Of a stretch of DNA of 64,000 bases, positions 32,451-41,208 are shown piece by piece (the first letter of the stretch is position 1; every line of letters begins with the position of its first letter). The notes below the pieces were generated by a model. That model searched no databases and was not told where the DNA came from. It saw only the letters and a list, made by a program, of their open reading frames with translations. A program made the position numbers and the translations under genes. This DNA is from Nocardia sp. alder85J. GTDB taxonomy: Bacteria > Actinomycetota > Actinomycetes > Mycobacteriales > Mycobacteriaceae. The DNA lies in assembly GCF_020176955.2 (NCBI RefSeq), contig NZ_JAIUCZ020000017.1:1-64000 (forward strand), read 5' to 3'.

Positions 32451-33547
32451 TGGTCTGCTCCCGCTCCGGCCCCGACAAGGCCGAGAAGTGTCGATTCTGC
32501 CGCGTCGATCCACCGCGGATCGATGACGGGCCGCAACGCTGCGCTCCCGACGAAGTCGTCGAACGCCTGTACGGTCGTCCAGCGCGGCTGGAAACCGAAT
32601 TCGGCGCGCATCCGGGTGGTGTCCAGGCCGCATCCGTAATGGAAATAGTCGATCTGCTCGGCCGTGAAACCTCGCATCACCGGTCCCATGAGCGCCCGAC
32701 CGACGGTGCGGAACGCCGTGAACGGCACCGGAACCTCGATCCGCCCGGCCCGGCGGATCGCCTGGGACAGGGTGAGCGCGCCGTCGCCGGCGACGTTGAA
32801 CGTACCGCCTGGTGCCCGCGACACCGCGTGCACCAGCGCCGAGATCGCGTCCTGCTCGTGCAGCAGTTGCAGGCGCGGATCACGGCCCAGAATGGTGGGC
32901 GTGACCGGCGACCGGAAAATCTCCATGCACCGATCGACCAGCCGCGGACCCACTATCGGCGGAAATCGTAATATTGCGGCCGCGATATCCGGGCGCCGAC
33001 GCGCCAGACCGCGAACAAATCCCTCGACATCGATCATGTCGCGCGCGAACGCACCTCGCGGCGGGGTGCGCGCACTCATTTCCTCGGTGAATTTCGCGGG
33101 ATCTTTCGGCCCGCAGCCGTAGACCGCCGACGACGAGCGCACCACCACCCGGCGCACGCTGGGCGCCTTGCGGCAGACGGCCAGCAACTGCATCGCGCCG
33201 AAGACGTTGTAATCCTTCATGGCCGCCCGGCCGCCGCCCGCCGGTGGCCGCGACAGCACCGCCGGATGCACCACCGTGTCCACGTCGTGACCGTCGATCA
33301 CCTTACGTATCAAGGGATTTCGAATATCCGCGCGAATGAACTCGGCGCGGCCGAAATCCTGTCGCAGTTCCGGCGCCGGCGTCCTGGCGTCCACGGCGAG
33401 CACACGCTCCACAGTGGGATCGGCGGCGAGCGCAGCAACGACGGCACTGCCGAAGAAGCGGCTGGCCCCGGTGACCAGCACGACCTTCGACACATGTCCG
33501 TCACGCGCACCAGTTCCCATACCGGATCCCACCTGTGCAGCCCCCAT
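32447..33547 (-). CDS. galE2: NAD-dependent epimerase-like extended SDR (GalE2-like), catalytic Tyr/Lys not conserved
   Basis: 366 residues with an N-terminal Rossmann motif 'VLVTGASRFFGSAVV' and the 'VVRSSSAVYGCGPKDP' strand of extended SDRs. The expected YxxxK reads 'FARDM', i.e. Tyr to Phe and Lys to Met, so classical epimerase chemistry is doubtful. It may bind a nucleotide or act as a cofactor-dependent binding protein. It is coupled to the acyltransferase by ATGA, which suggests a lipid role. GGAG lies 9 bases before the chosen start; later starts are possible. Confidence 0.82.
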   Translation of the reverse strand: MGAAQVGSGMGTGARDGHVSKVVLVTGASRFFGSAVVAALAADPTVERVLAVDARTPAPELRQDFGRAEFIRADIRNPLIRKVIDGHDVDTVVHPAVLSRPPAGGGRAAMKDYNVFGAMQLLAVCRKAPSVRRVVVRSSSAVYGCGPKDPAKFTEEMSARTPPRGAFARDMIDVEGFVRGLARRRPDIAAAILRFPPIVGPRLVDRCMEIFRSPVTPTILGRDPRLQLLHEQDAISALVHAVSRAPGGTFNVAGDGALTLSQAIRRAGRIEVPVPFTAFRTVGRALMGPVMRGFTAEQIDYFHYGCGLDTTRMRAEFGFQPRWTTVQAFDDFVGSAALRPVIDPRWIDAAESTLLGLVGAGAGADQ

Positions 33548-33625
33548 TTCCCGTGCTCCAGCCTAACCGTACCTACCCCGCACGCCAGAGTATTAACCAG
33601 CTTCTTACGTTCACTTCCACTGCCG

Positions 33626-33660
33626 GAAAACGAAAAGCCCGCCACCGAACGGTGACGGGC
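33626..33660 (-). terminator. Canonical intrinsic terminator of the bS22 gene
   Basis: Read on the minus strand, GCCCGTCACCG pairs with CGGTGGCGGGC (11 bp, one T-G pair, tight loop), followed directly by TTTTCGTTTT. It lies about 58 bases past the bS22 stop. The T-run makes it the most classical terminator in the window. Confidence 0.85.
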
Positions 33661-33717
33661 CTCGACAGCGAACTGACCGTTACGCGCGCGTTGTGGACGC
33701 GGCCGGCCGATACCGTG

Positions 33718-33819
33718 TTACTTGCCGAGTTTGCGACGCTGCACCCGGGTGCGGCGCAGCAGCTTGCGGTGCTTCTTCTTCGACATCCGCTTGCGGCGCT
33801 TCTTGATCACAGAACCCAT
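33718..33819 (-). CDS. 30S ribosomal protein bS22 (AURKAIP1/COX24-like)
   Basis: 33 residues, highly basic: '[17 protein letters not shown]' followed by '[16 protein letters not shown]'. This is the tiny actinobacterial ribosomal protein bS22, nearly invariant in mycobacteria and relatives. GAGGAA lies 7 bases before the ATG. The open frame upstream of this ATG is not part of the gene. It sits between galE2 and the small HTH gene as in M. tuberculosis. Confidence 0.95.
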
Positions 33820-34018
33820 AGGGCTGTTCCTCGCGTTCTCTCTTCTACCTCGGCGCGCACGCCGGTTTACGTACGCCCAGTGTTCGCGCTCCCCGGTGCC
33901 GGCTCCGAAAGGGCACCACCGGCAGGCGAACACGACGGTGGTTCATGGTACCGGGCCGACCGTGGCCGAACGAAACGGCCCGGCCTGCGCCGGGTGTCGG
34001 ACGGCCGGCCCGGGCGAG

Positions 34019-34240
34019 TCAGCCGGCGTCGAAATACGACGTCTGCAGGTAGTCGTGAACGGCCCTGGCATGCACCCGGAAGGACCGACCCACCCGCACC
34101 GCGGGTAGCTCTCCGGAATGCACCAGCCGATACACCGTCATCTTCGATACCCGCATCAGATTCGCCACCTCGGCCACGGTGAGGAACTGTGTCCCACCGC
34201 CGAGCACCGGACCACTCGCAGAGCTGTTTCCAGACATCAT
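34019..34240 (-). CDS. Small excisionase-type helix-turn-helix DNA-binding protein (Rv0500A-like)
   Basis: About 73 residues. 'QFLTVAEVANLMRVSKMTVYRLVHSGELPAVRVGRSFRVHARAVHDYL' is a MerR/excisionase-type winged helix (HTH_17). The family is conserved beside proC in actinobacteria and is chromosomal, not a phage remnant. GGAGG lies about 11 bases before a double ATG; either could start translation. The target genes are unknown. Confidence 0.9.
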   Translation of the reverse strand: MMSGNSSASGPVLGGGTQFLTVAEVANLMRVSKMTVYRLVHSGELPAVRVGRSFRVHARAVHDYLQTSYFDAG

Positions 34241-34374
34241 TGCGCCACTGACCTCCGGCACGTCCGCGCCGCCGGCTTCCCCACCAGCGGAACAGACACG
34301 CACGTGCTCCTTGAAGCTTAGCGGGGCCAGTGGGATTACTGCGACGGGTGGGAGAAATAGGATTCGATCGCCAT

Positions 34375-35193
34375 TCAGCTCTCGGTCGCACCCAGTTCGG
34401 CCGATCGCTGCCGGGCGGCGAACAACGCCTCCCAGAATGCCGACCGCACCCCGCCACGCTCCAGCTCGCGCAGCGCCGCCGCGGTGGTGCCACCGGGCGA
34501 GGTGACCCCGGCCCGCAACTCGACCGGGCCCTGTCCGGACTCGGCCAGCAGCGCCGCGGAGCCCAGCAGGGTCTGCACCACCAGCTGGGTGGTCACGTCC
34601 CGGCTCAGCCCCAGCCCGACGCCCGCGTCGACCATCGCCTCGGCGAGCAGGAACAGATACGCCGGACCGGAACCGGACACCGCGGTCACCGCGTCCATCT
34701 GCGCCTCGGAGACGGTGACCACCCGGCCCACCGACTCCAGCAGCTCGGTGACCAGTCGCAGTTCGGCCTCCTTGGCGTACCGGCCCGCCGCGATCGCGCT
34801 CATGCCCTGGCCGACCAGCATCGGCGAGTTCGGCATCACCCGCACCACCGGGAAGCCGGCCGGCAGCTTGGCCTCCAGCCGGGCCGTGGTGATGCCGGCG
34901 GCCAGCGAGACCAGCAGCTGGTCCCGGTCGCCGTCGAGTTCGGCCTTCGCCAGATCGGTGAGCACGGCGTCGACATCGTGCGGCTTCACCGCGACCACCA
35001 GCAGATCGGCCATGTTCGCCGCGTCGACGACGCTGTCGGTGACCCGGATTCCGAAACGATCGACGAGGAATTCCGCGCGGACCCGCATCGGCTCGACCAC
35101 GACCAGGTCCTTGCCCGGTGTCCCGGCTTCCAACAATCCGGCGACCAGAGCCTCACCGATTCGTCCGCCGCCGATCACCGCAATTCTCGTCAT
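34375..35193 (-). CDS. proC: Pyrroline-5-carboxylate reductase
   Basis: 272 residues; it catalyses the last step of proline synthesis using NAD(P)H. 'MTRIAVIGGGRIGEALVAGL' is the dinucleotide site, and the C-terminal signature 'VTSPGGTTAAALRELERGGVR' is typical of ProC. The ATG is preferred over an in-frame TTG three codons upstream. It converges on nothing nearby and precedes the HTH gene on the same strand. Confidence 0.96.
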   Translation of the reverse strand: MTRIAVIGGGRIGEALVAGLLEAGTPGKDLVVVEPMRVRAEFLVDRFGIRVTDSVVDAANMADLLVVAVKPHDVDAVLTDLAKAELDGDRDQLLVSLAAGITTARLEAKLPAGFPVVRVMPNSPMLVGQGMSAIAAGRYAKEAELRLVTELLESVGRVVTVSEAQMDAVTAVSGSGPAYLFLLAEAMVDAGVGLGLSRDVTTQLVVQTLLGSAALLAESGQGPVELRAGVTSPGGTTAAALRELERGGVRSAFWEALFAARQRSAELGATES

Positions 35194-35211
35194 GGCGTCC
35201 AAGGCTAGCGG

Positions 35212-36111
35212 CTACCAGGAGGACTGCGGCAACAGCGCCAGCTGGCGGCTCTGCACCACGACCGTGCCGGTGGCGTCGATCACCACCTGATCCTCGTCGA
35301 ACATCCGCTTGCCGATCTGCGTGCTGGTGGCGACCACGCGCAACCAGCCCGGGGCCGGCCGCCGGCGCAGATAGGTGGTCAGCTGCACGGTCGGGGCCCA
35401 GCCGAACACGCCCCGGTTCATGGTCACCGGCGGGCTGATGTCGCCGGCCATCAGGGCGAAGTAGATCGCGACGTCGTCGTCCTGCTCGTCGCCGGGCCGG
35501 GGCCGGATCCACAGCCGCAACCGCGGCGCACCCTGCTCGCCCGCGGCGAATCGCGCCCATTCGCCGTCCATCCGCATCGAGGCGCCGTGTGCGACATGGA
35601 CGATGTCGCCCATCGGGGCCTCCGCGCCATAGCCGAGGGCGTCGGCGGGCGGTGCCACCGGCATGTCCGCGAAGGTGTCGGCGGCGTACGCCGGCGGGGT
35701 GTCGTCGAGGTGGCCGAAGGTGAAGGTGGTGTGCACCAGCGCGCGGCCGTGCTGCACCAGATCGGCCTCGACCAGGCTGATCTGCCGGCCGGTCTTACGG
35801 ATGTGGACCGCGTACTCGACCTCGCCGGGATCGGGTGCGCCGAGAAAGTCGGTGCTCGCCGCGATCGGGAACATGCCCTCCAGGGCGGGCGCGGTCCGGC
35901 GCAGCCAGCGGGTGGCGGCCGCGGCGCTCCCGGCGACCATGGTGCCGCCGTGCAGCTTCGGGCCGATGGTCCAGGTGTCCTCGATGAAGCCGCGGTAGCG
36001 GCCGATGTCCGCGGTGTCCGAGGGCAGTTCGGTCACCGCGCAGACGCGGCCGAAGGGTGCGGTGTCGGATCCTCCGGCCGCCGTCCGTGCCTGGGCGGTT
36101 GCTTCGGTCAC
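35212..36111 (-). CDS. Thioesterase-family (double hot-dog) protein (Rv0499-like)
   Basis: 299 residues in two hot-dog-like halves. 'GPKLHGGTMVAGSAAAATRWL' opens the first, and 'ISPPVTMNRGVFGWAPTVQLTTYLRRRPAPGWL' lies in the second, as in TesB-like acyl-CoA thioesterases. It probably hydrolyses an acyl-CoA, with unknown chain preference. The GTG has GAGAGGAGC upstream. Its stop is 19 bases before the proC start, so it may be co-transcribed with proC. Confidence 0.82.
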   Translation of the reverse strand: MTEATAQARTAAGGSDTAPFGRVCAVTELPSDTADIGRYRGFIEDTWTIGPKLHGGTMVAGSAAAATRWLRRTAPALEGMFPIAASTDFLGAPDPGEVEYAVHIRKTGRQISLVEADLVQHGRALVHTTFTFGHLDDTPPAYAADTFADMPVAPPADALGYGAEAPMGDIVHVAHGASMRMDGEWARFAAGEQGAPRLRLWIRPRPGDEQDDDVAIYFALMAGDISPPVTMNRGVFGWAPTVQLTTYLRRRPAPGWLRVVATSTQIGKRMFDEDQVVIDATGTVVVQSRQLALLPQSSW

Positions 36112-36394
36112 CGCTGCTCCTCTCGCCTCGGCAGCCCTCCGGCGGCCGTTCACCGTACAGCGTATAAGTGCCGTATTTCCGGTCTCGATTCCCCCGGACG
36201 AATGAGGGCCGCATCACATCCGGCCTCGAACGACCCGGTGCGCTGTCCCGCGCGTGACACCCGGCGGCCGGACCACGCGTCATCGGCCCGCACCGGACGA
36301 CACCGGCCGGGCCACCCAGCGGCACCCCGGACGTCACCGGCCGCGCCGGCACCCGCGGTCCGCCGGACCGATTCGGGCCACCGCAGGCCGCATC

Positions 36395-37270
36395 TCAGTG
36401 CCGATGCCCGGAGGGTTGCGCGCCCGGGTGGGCGCCGTCGAAACGGGCTCGGGCGAAGGTCAGCGCGCGGTGCAGCATGGCGGCGCGGTTGGAGCTGGTG
36501 CGGGCGTTCTGGGTGTTCACCTCGAGGATGACGTGGCCACGGAAACCGTTGTGCACCAACTGCTCACAGACCTCGGCGCACGGCTGGGTGCCGTCGCCGG
36601 GGATCAGGTGCTCGTCGTGGGCCGCGCCCCGGCCGTCGGCCAGGTGCAGATGTTCCAGGCCCGCACCCATCCGATCGGCCAGCGCCCGCGCGTCCATGCC
36701 CGCGGTCGAGGTGTGCGACAGGTCGAGGGTGTAGTGCCAGAAGCCGACGTCGGTCGGATCGTAGGACGGGCTGAACGCGGTCACCGAGAGGCCGGGCCCG
36801 CCGCGGCGTTCCAGCCGCGCCGCGCCGGAACCGCGGCCGAACAGGGTGTCGGCCCGCATCGGGAACATGTTCTCCACCGCGACGAGTACCGGGCTGCGCT
36901 CCTCCAGCGCCGCGACCTGCGCGGCGAACCCCTCCGCATAGCGCCGCTGCCAGCGGAACGGCGGATGCACCACCACGGTCCGGGCACCCAGTTCCTCCGC
37001 CGTGCGCACACTGCGCTCCAGCTTGGCGATCGGGTCCGACCCCCAGACCCGCTGCGAGATCAGCAGACAGGGCGCGTGCACGGCCAGCACCGGCATCTCG
37101 TAGCGGCTCTGGTACTGCCGCACGGTCTCGAGCTGCTGGCTGGCCGCCTCCGCCCAGACCATCAGTTCGATGCCGTCGTATCCGAGTTCGGCCGCGTAGC
37201 GGAAGGCGGCCTCGGTGTTCTCCGGATACACCGAAGCCGTCGACAGACCGACCCGAATGGCTGTCCGCAC
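36395..37270 (-). CDS. Xylose-isomerase-like TIM-barrel protein (Rv0498-like)
   Basis: 291 residues with the AP-endonuclease-2/sugar-isomerase fold: 'RVGLSTASVYPENTEAAFRYAAELGYDGIELM', 'VVHPPFRWQRRYAEGF', 'VAVENMFP', 'LDLSHTST' and 'LHLADGRGAAHDEHLIPGDG', with the metal-site Glu, Asp and His residues in usual places. It is likely a metal-dependent isomerase or hydrolase of unknown substrate. The GTG with GGGGAGAG upstream is chosen. It lies 24 bases behind the disordered membrane-protein gene. Confidence 0.87.
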   Translation of the reverse strand: MRTAIRVGLSTASVYPENTEAAFRYAAELGYDGIELMVWAEAASQQLETVRQYQSRYEMPVLAVHAPCLLISQRVWGSDPIAKLERSVRTAEELGARTVVVHPPFRWQRRYAEGFAAQVAALEERSPVLVAVENMFPMRADTLFGRGSGAARLERRGGPGLSVTAFSPSYDPTDVGFWHYTLDLSHTSTAGMDARALADRMGAGLEHLHLADGRGAAHDEHLIPGDGTQPCAEVCEQLVHNGFRGHVILEVNTQNARTSSNRAAMLHRALTFARARFDGAHPGAQPSGHRH

Positions 37271-37294
37271 GGCTCTCCCCACTGCCGGCCGGGC

Positions 37295-39139
37295 TCAGTT
37301 GGTACTGAGCAGGAAGGCCAGCGGTCCCAACGTCACGAAAATGCCGACCACAACGGCGATCACCGTGCTGGTGATGTCGTCGGTACGGCGCAACACCCGC
37401 ACCAGCGCCACCAGCCCGAGGATCACGACCATGGCCAGCGCCAGGGCGACGAACGGGAACACGTCCCACATCTTCTCGAAGCCCTTGAACAACAACATGC
37501 CCGCGACGGCGGCGCCGACGGCCTGGCCGCCGAGCACCATCCACTGCTTGCGGTTCTGATCCGTCGACGGCGAACGCGACCAGGAGCGGCGTACCGCGGG
37601 GCGGCGCCGGGAGCGGCGGGCCGGGCGGTCGTCCTCGTCGTCGTCCAGGTCCTCGTCGTCGTCCAGGTCCGGATCGTAGAAATCGTTCTCGTCGTCGAGG
37701 TCGTCGAGGTCCTCGTGCAGGTCCTCGCGAACGTCCGCGCCCCGGCGCGCACCGCGGCGGCCCGCGGGTTCGCCGCGCCGGGCCTCCCGGTCGACGGCGT
37801 CGCGCATCAGATCCCCGGCGAGGGTCGGACCCGACAGCAACTGCTGATCGCGGCCGGCCAGGGACCAGACCGCGGTGGGGGCGCCGGCCGCCACCGCGTC
37901 GCCCGCCGGCGGCTGCTCGTCCTTGCCACGCGGGCGGCGGCCGCCGTCGCGGGTCGGCCATTCGCTGCCGGGGGCGGGCCGGTCGGGAGCCTTCCGTCTG
38001 CGCGCGGACCATTCGGGCAGGTCCGGCTCGCCGGGACCCGGATTCGGATTCGGACCGCGGCGCGCCGAGCGCGGCAGCCGGGACGGATCGAGGAATTCGG
38101 TGCGCTCACCGGCCGGATCACGCCGCTGATCCGGCGGGATCGGCGCGGCGCCGGGTACCCCCCAGGGCGAGGCCGCCGCGTCGGGGCGGCCCTGCGGAGC
38201 GCCGGACTGCCAGGCTGTGGGACCCGCACCCGGTCGTGGCGGGCCGGGGCGCGCTCCCGGTCCGGCCTCCGGCCCCGGTCCGGGACGGGGGCCGGGCCCC
38301 TGCCCGGCACGGGGATCGGGATTCTGCCCGGCACGCGGGTCGGGATTCTGCCCGGCACGCGGATCCGGCCCGGGACGGCCGTCCGGACTCGGCGCCGGCC
38401 GGGCGGGCGGCTGAGGCAGTGGATCTGGCGGGCGGCGCAGGGCCGGCGGCTCGGCCGCCTCCCGCGCGGTGCCGCGGAACGGCGGCACATCGGCAGTGTC
38501 CTCGTCCTCGCGTCGCCGCCGGCGGCGACCACCGCGTTCCGGCGCGGGCGCCGCCGGGCTCTCCGCACTCGCACCCGCGATCTGATCCGACAGCCGTTCC
38601 GCCGCCTCCCGCCGCGCCCGGCGGCCACCGGAGGGCGGCGTGTTCTCCGGCGCCGCGAACGGGTTGGGCCGCTCGGCCTCGCTCGCGGCCGGACTCGGCG
38701 CCGCCGGATCGGGCCAGCCGAAGGTGCCGGAGTCACGCAGCGACGAATCCGGCATCGCCGGCGTCTGATACCGCGGCGTCCCGCCGAAGGACGGCGGCTC
38801 GGCCGCGGGCGCGGCCCACGATTCCGACGCGGGCCACGGCGCCGCGGCCGGATTCGGCGACAGCGGGTCGTACAGCGCGATGGGACCCGACAGTGGCGAA
38901 TAGGCGGGCTGGGCCTCGGCGTCCGGGGTGGACTGACCCGTCGCGGGCTCGTCGGCGGCGTCCTCGTCGGGCGCGGCATGCGCCGAGCCGTCCCGGACGA
39001 CCGGCAGATCGCCGGTCAGGTCGTTGACCGGGATTCCGCGGCCGCCACGACGTCGCCGCCCACCGCCGGTGGAGGGGGTGCCGTGGCCGTTGCGCGCCAG
39101 CAGTTCGGCCACCGACAACTGCGTGGAATCGTCACTCAT
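37295..39139 (-). CDS. Membrane protein with very long disordered Pro/Arg/Gly-rich region (Rv0497-like)
   Basis: 614 residues. It starts 'MSDDSTQLSVAELLARNG', a short conserved motif, followed by about 480 residues of low complexity, including 8-residue repeats (DPRAGQNP) and an acidic 'LDDDEDLDDDEDD' block. The C-terminus has three or four membrane helices ('AVGAAVAGMLLF', 'FVALALAMVVILGLVALV', 'VIAVVVGIFVTLGPLAFLL'). The M. tuberculosis counterpart is about half this length, so the linker has expanded. The ATG overlaps the ppx stop (ATGA). Function unknown, probably envelope-related. Confidence 0.8.
   Translation of the reverse strand: MSDDSTQLSVAELLARNGHGTPSTGGGRRRRGGRGIPVNDLTGDLPVVRDGSAHAAPDEDAADEPATGQSTPDAEAQPAYSPLSGPIALYDPLSPNPAAAPWPASESWAAPAAEPPSFGGTPRYQTPAMPDSSLRDSGTFGWPDPAAPSPAASEAERPNPFAAPENTPPSGGRRARREAAERLSDQIAGASAESPAAPAPERGGRRRRRREDEDTADVPPFRGTAREAAEPPALRRPPDPLPQPPARPAPSPDGRPGPDPRAGQNPDPRAGQNPDPRAGQGPGPRPGPGPEAGPGARPGPPRPGAGPTAWQSGAPQGRPDAAASPWGVPGAAPIPPDQRRDPAGERTEFLDPSRLPRSARRGPNPNPGPGEPDLPEWSARRRKAPDRPAPGSEWPTRDGGRRPRGKDEQPPAGDAVAAGAPTAVWSLAGRDQQLLSGPTLAGDLMRDAVDREARRGEPAGRRGARRGADVREDLHEDLDDLDDENDFYDPDLDDDEDLDDDEDDRPARRSRRRPAVRRSWSRSPSTDQNRKQWMVLGGQAVGAAVAGMLLFKGFEKMWDVFPFVALALAMVVILGLVALVRVLRRTDDITSTVIAVVVGIFVTLGPLAFLLSTN
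38303..38368. repeat. 24-bp in-frame direct repeats in the Rv0497-like gene
   Basis: Units at 38303, 38327 and 38351 share the core CCCGGCACG..GATTCTG and encode DPRAGQNP blocks. They lie in the disordered region, so unit number may vary between strains. Confidence 0.75.
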
Positions 39140-40134
39140 CGCGACACCGTTTCGGTCGGTCCGGGGACACCTGTGGGCCGGTTGTTGCCGGCGCCCGGTT
39201 CGCTGTCCAGGTCGGTATCAAGTTTGCGCAGAATCAGTCCCTCGCGCAGCGCCCACGGGCAGATTTCCAAGGTGTCCAGGGACAACGCCCGCATACTCGC
39301 CTCCGCGACCAATGCGCCGGCCACCAGTTGCTGCGACCGATCGGAACTGACGCCTTCCAGCTCGGCCCGGTCGGCGGCGGTCATCCGGGAGATGAAGGCG
39401 ATCAGCTGCCGCAGGCCGGAACTGGTGAGAATACGCCGCACCCGGGGGCCCGCCGCCGAGGGGGCGGCGCCGGTCAGGCGGGCCAGGGATCGGAAGGTCT
39501 TCGAGGTGCCGACCGCCAGATCCGGCCGCCCGGGAACCAGCAACTGCTTGCCCGGCACCACCAATTCGGCGTCCAGCCAGTCGCGCAGCACCGCGACCCG
39601 GCGTTTGCCCGGCGGATCCTCGCGCAACCACTCGCGGGTCAACCGGCCCGCACCCAGTTGCAGCGACAACGCCACATCCGGCGCCTCGTCGGCGCCGTTG
39701 CTCATCTCCAGCGAACCGCCGCCGATATCCAGATTGAGCATGCGCCCGGCGCTCCAGCCATACCAGCGCCGCACCGCGAGAAAGGTCAGCCGGGCCTCGT
39801 CGGCGCCCGAGAGCACCCGTAACTCGACACCGGTCTCCCGCCGCACCTGGGCCAGCACCTCGTCGGAGTTGGTCGCCTCGCGCACCGCGGAGGTCGCGAA
39901 CGGCATCAACTGCTCGCATCCGGACGTCTCGGCGATGCTGGCGAACTCGGCGACGGTCTCGGTCAGCCGATCGGCGCCCGCGGCGGTGATGCGCCCCTGA
40001 TCGTCCATGTTCTCGGCGAGTCGTAACGTCGCCTTCGTCGAGCTCATGGGCGTCGGATGGCCACCCCGATGGGCGTCCACCACCAGCAGGTGGACGGTAT
40101 TGCTTCCCACATCGAGCACTCCCAACCGCACAAG
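39136..40134 (-). CDS. ppx: Ppx/GppA-family exopolyphosphatase
   Basis: About 332 residues of the ASKHA fold: 'RLGVLDVGSNTVHLLVVDA' (phosphate 1), 'QLMPFATSAVREATNS', 'MLNLDIGGGSLEMSNG' (phosphate 2) and 'AVGTSKTFRSLARLTGA'. It matches the short exopolyphosphatase (Ppx1, Rv0496) of mycobacteria, which removes phosphate from short-chain polyphosphate. Its place near senX3-regX3 fits phosphate metabolism. The GTG start is chosen by homology; the ribosome site is weak. Confidence 0.92.
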   Translation of the reverse strand, partial: LVRLGVLDVGSNTVHLLVVDAHRGGHPTPMSSTKATLRLAENMDDQGRITAAGADRLTETVAEFASIAETSGCEQLMPFATSAVREATNSDEVLAQVRRETGVELRVLSGADEARLTFLAVRRWYGWSAGRMLNLDIGGGSLEMSNGADEAPDVALSLQLGAGRLTREWLREDPPGKRRVAVLRDWLDAELVVPGKQLLVPGRPDLAVGTSKTFRSLARLTGAAPSAAGPRVRRILTSSGLRQLIAFISRMTAADRAELEGVSSDRSQQLVAGALVAEASMRALSLDTLEICPWALREGLILRKLDTDLDSEPGAGNNRPTGVPGPTETVSR

Positions 40135-40228
40135 AACACGGTACTGGGTTGGACCATCCGCGCGAACGGGTAACCCGATAACCCCCGCAACCGCCGCGAC
40201 AGCGACGGAGCTGTTAGCGTCTCGCGAT

Positions 40229-41086
40229 GTGACGGAACGCGCCGCCGTGAAGCGCCCGAAGGGCCCGCGACCAGCAGCGAAGATCGATCCCGCTCCCGAG
40301 GTGGGGCTCGACTTCCCGCGGGAGTGGCTCGAATTCGCCGACCCGGACAACGACGAGCACACCATCGTGGCAGATCTGACCTGGCTGCTGTCCCGCTGGA
40401 CCTGCGTGTTCGGCACGCCCGCATGCCAGGGCATCATCGACGGCCGCCCCGACGACGGTTGCTGTTCGCACGGCGCCTTCCTCTGCGACACCGACGACCG
40501 CAAGAAACTCCAGCGCGCTGTGAAACTTCTCACACCCGACGAGTGGCAGTTGATGGACGAGGCCCGCGACGACAAGGGCAGGGTCCGCGCGAAGCTGTAC
40601 CTCGAGCGGGACGAACTCGACGACGAGCCCGCCCTGCGCACCCGCCGGTACGACGGCGCCTGCATCTTCCTGAACCGCCCCGGCTTCGCCGGCGGCGTCG
40701 GCTGCTCCCTGCACATCATGGCGATGCGCGAGGGCGTCGAACCCCTCACCGTGAAACCGGATGTGTGCTGGCAGCTTCCGATCCGCCGCACCCAGGACTG
40801 GGTGGACCGCCCCGACGGCGTCCAGATCCTGCGCACGGTCATCACCGAATACGACCGCCGCGGCTGGGGCCCCGGCGGCGAGGACCTGGCCTGGTACTGC
40901 ACCGGTTCCCCCGACGCCCACGTCGGCACCCGGCCGGTCTGGCAGTCCTACGCCCCCGAACTGACCGAACTGATCGGCAAACCCGCCTACGACGAGTTGG
41001 CCCGCCACTGCAAACGCCGCGAGGGCCTGGGCCTGATCGCCGTCCACCCGGCCACCACCGCAGCCGAGGCGAAAGCAGCGAAATAA
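40229..41086 (+). CDS. Conserved Cys-rich protein of unknown function (Rv0495c-like)
   Basis: 285 residues. A Cys cluster near residues 52-80 ('WTCVFGTPACQGI', 'DGCCSHGAFLCD') and further Cys at 'GACIFLNRPGFAGGVGCSLH', 'DVCWQLP' and 'WYCTG' resemble a metal- or Fe-S-binding arrangement. The family is conserved in actinobacteria but uncharacterised as far as I know. It is divergent from ppx, with 94 bases between. GTG start by frame and homology. Confidence 0.85.
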   Translation: MTERAAVKRPKGPRPAAKIDPAPEVGLDFPREWLEFADPDNDEHTIVADLTWLLSRWTCVFGTPACQGIIDGRPDDGCCSHGAFLCDTDDRKKLQRAVKLLTPDEWQLMDEARDDKGRVRAKLYLERDELDDEPALRTRRYDGACIFLNRPGFAGGVGCSLHIMAMREGVEPLTVKPDVCWQLPIRRTQDWVDRPDGVQILRTVITEYDRRGWGPGGEDLAWYCTGSPDAHVGTRPVWQSYAPELTELIGKPAYDELARHCKRREGLGLIAVHPATTAAEAKAAK

Positions 41087-41208
41087 CCGAACCGCTCGGC
41101 CCGCGACCGAACCCGCGCCACCCGGCACCCGCGAACCAGCGGGGCACGTGACCGAAACCCACCGGAAAACAACGGAATACGAACCGGACCCACGGACTTG
41201 TAGACCCC

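Noticed and set aside
34019..34240. Excisionase-like HTH protein as a sign of a prophage
   Set aside because: The gene is part of the conserved proC neighbourhood in mycobacteria and relatives; no integrase, att-like repeats or phage genes are nearby.
36254..40000. A 1248-codon open frame on the plus strand
   Set aside because: It runs antisense through four well-supported minus-strand genes (thioesterase gap, TIM-barrel, Rv0497-like, ppx). Its product is Arg/Gly-rich with no domain, as expected for a GC-rich shadow frame.
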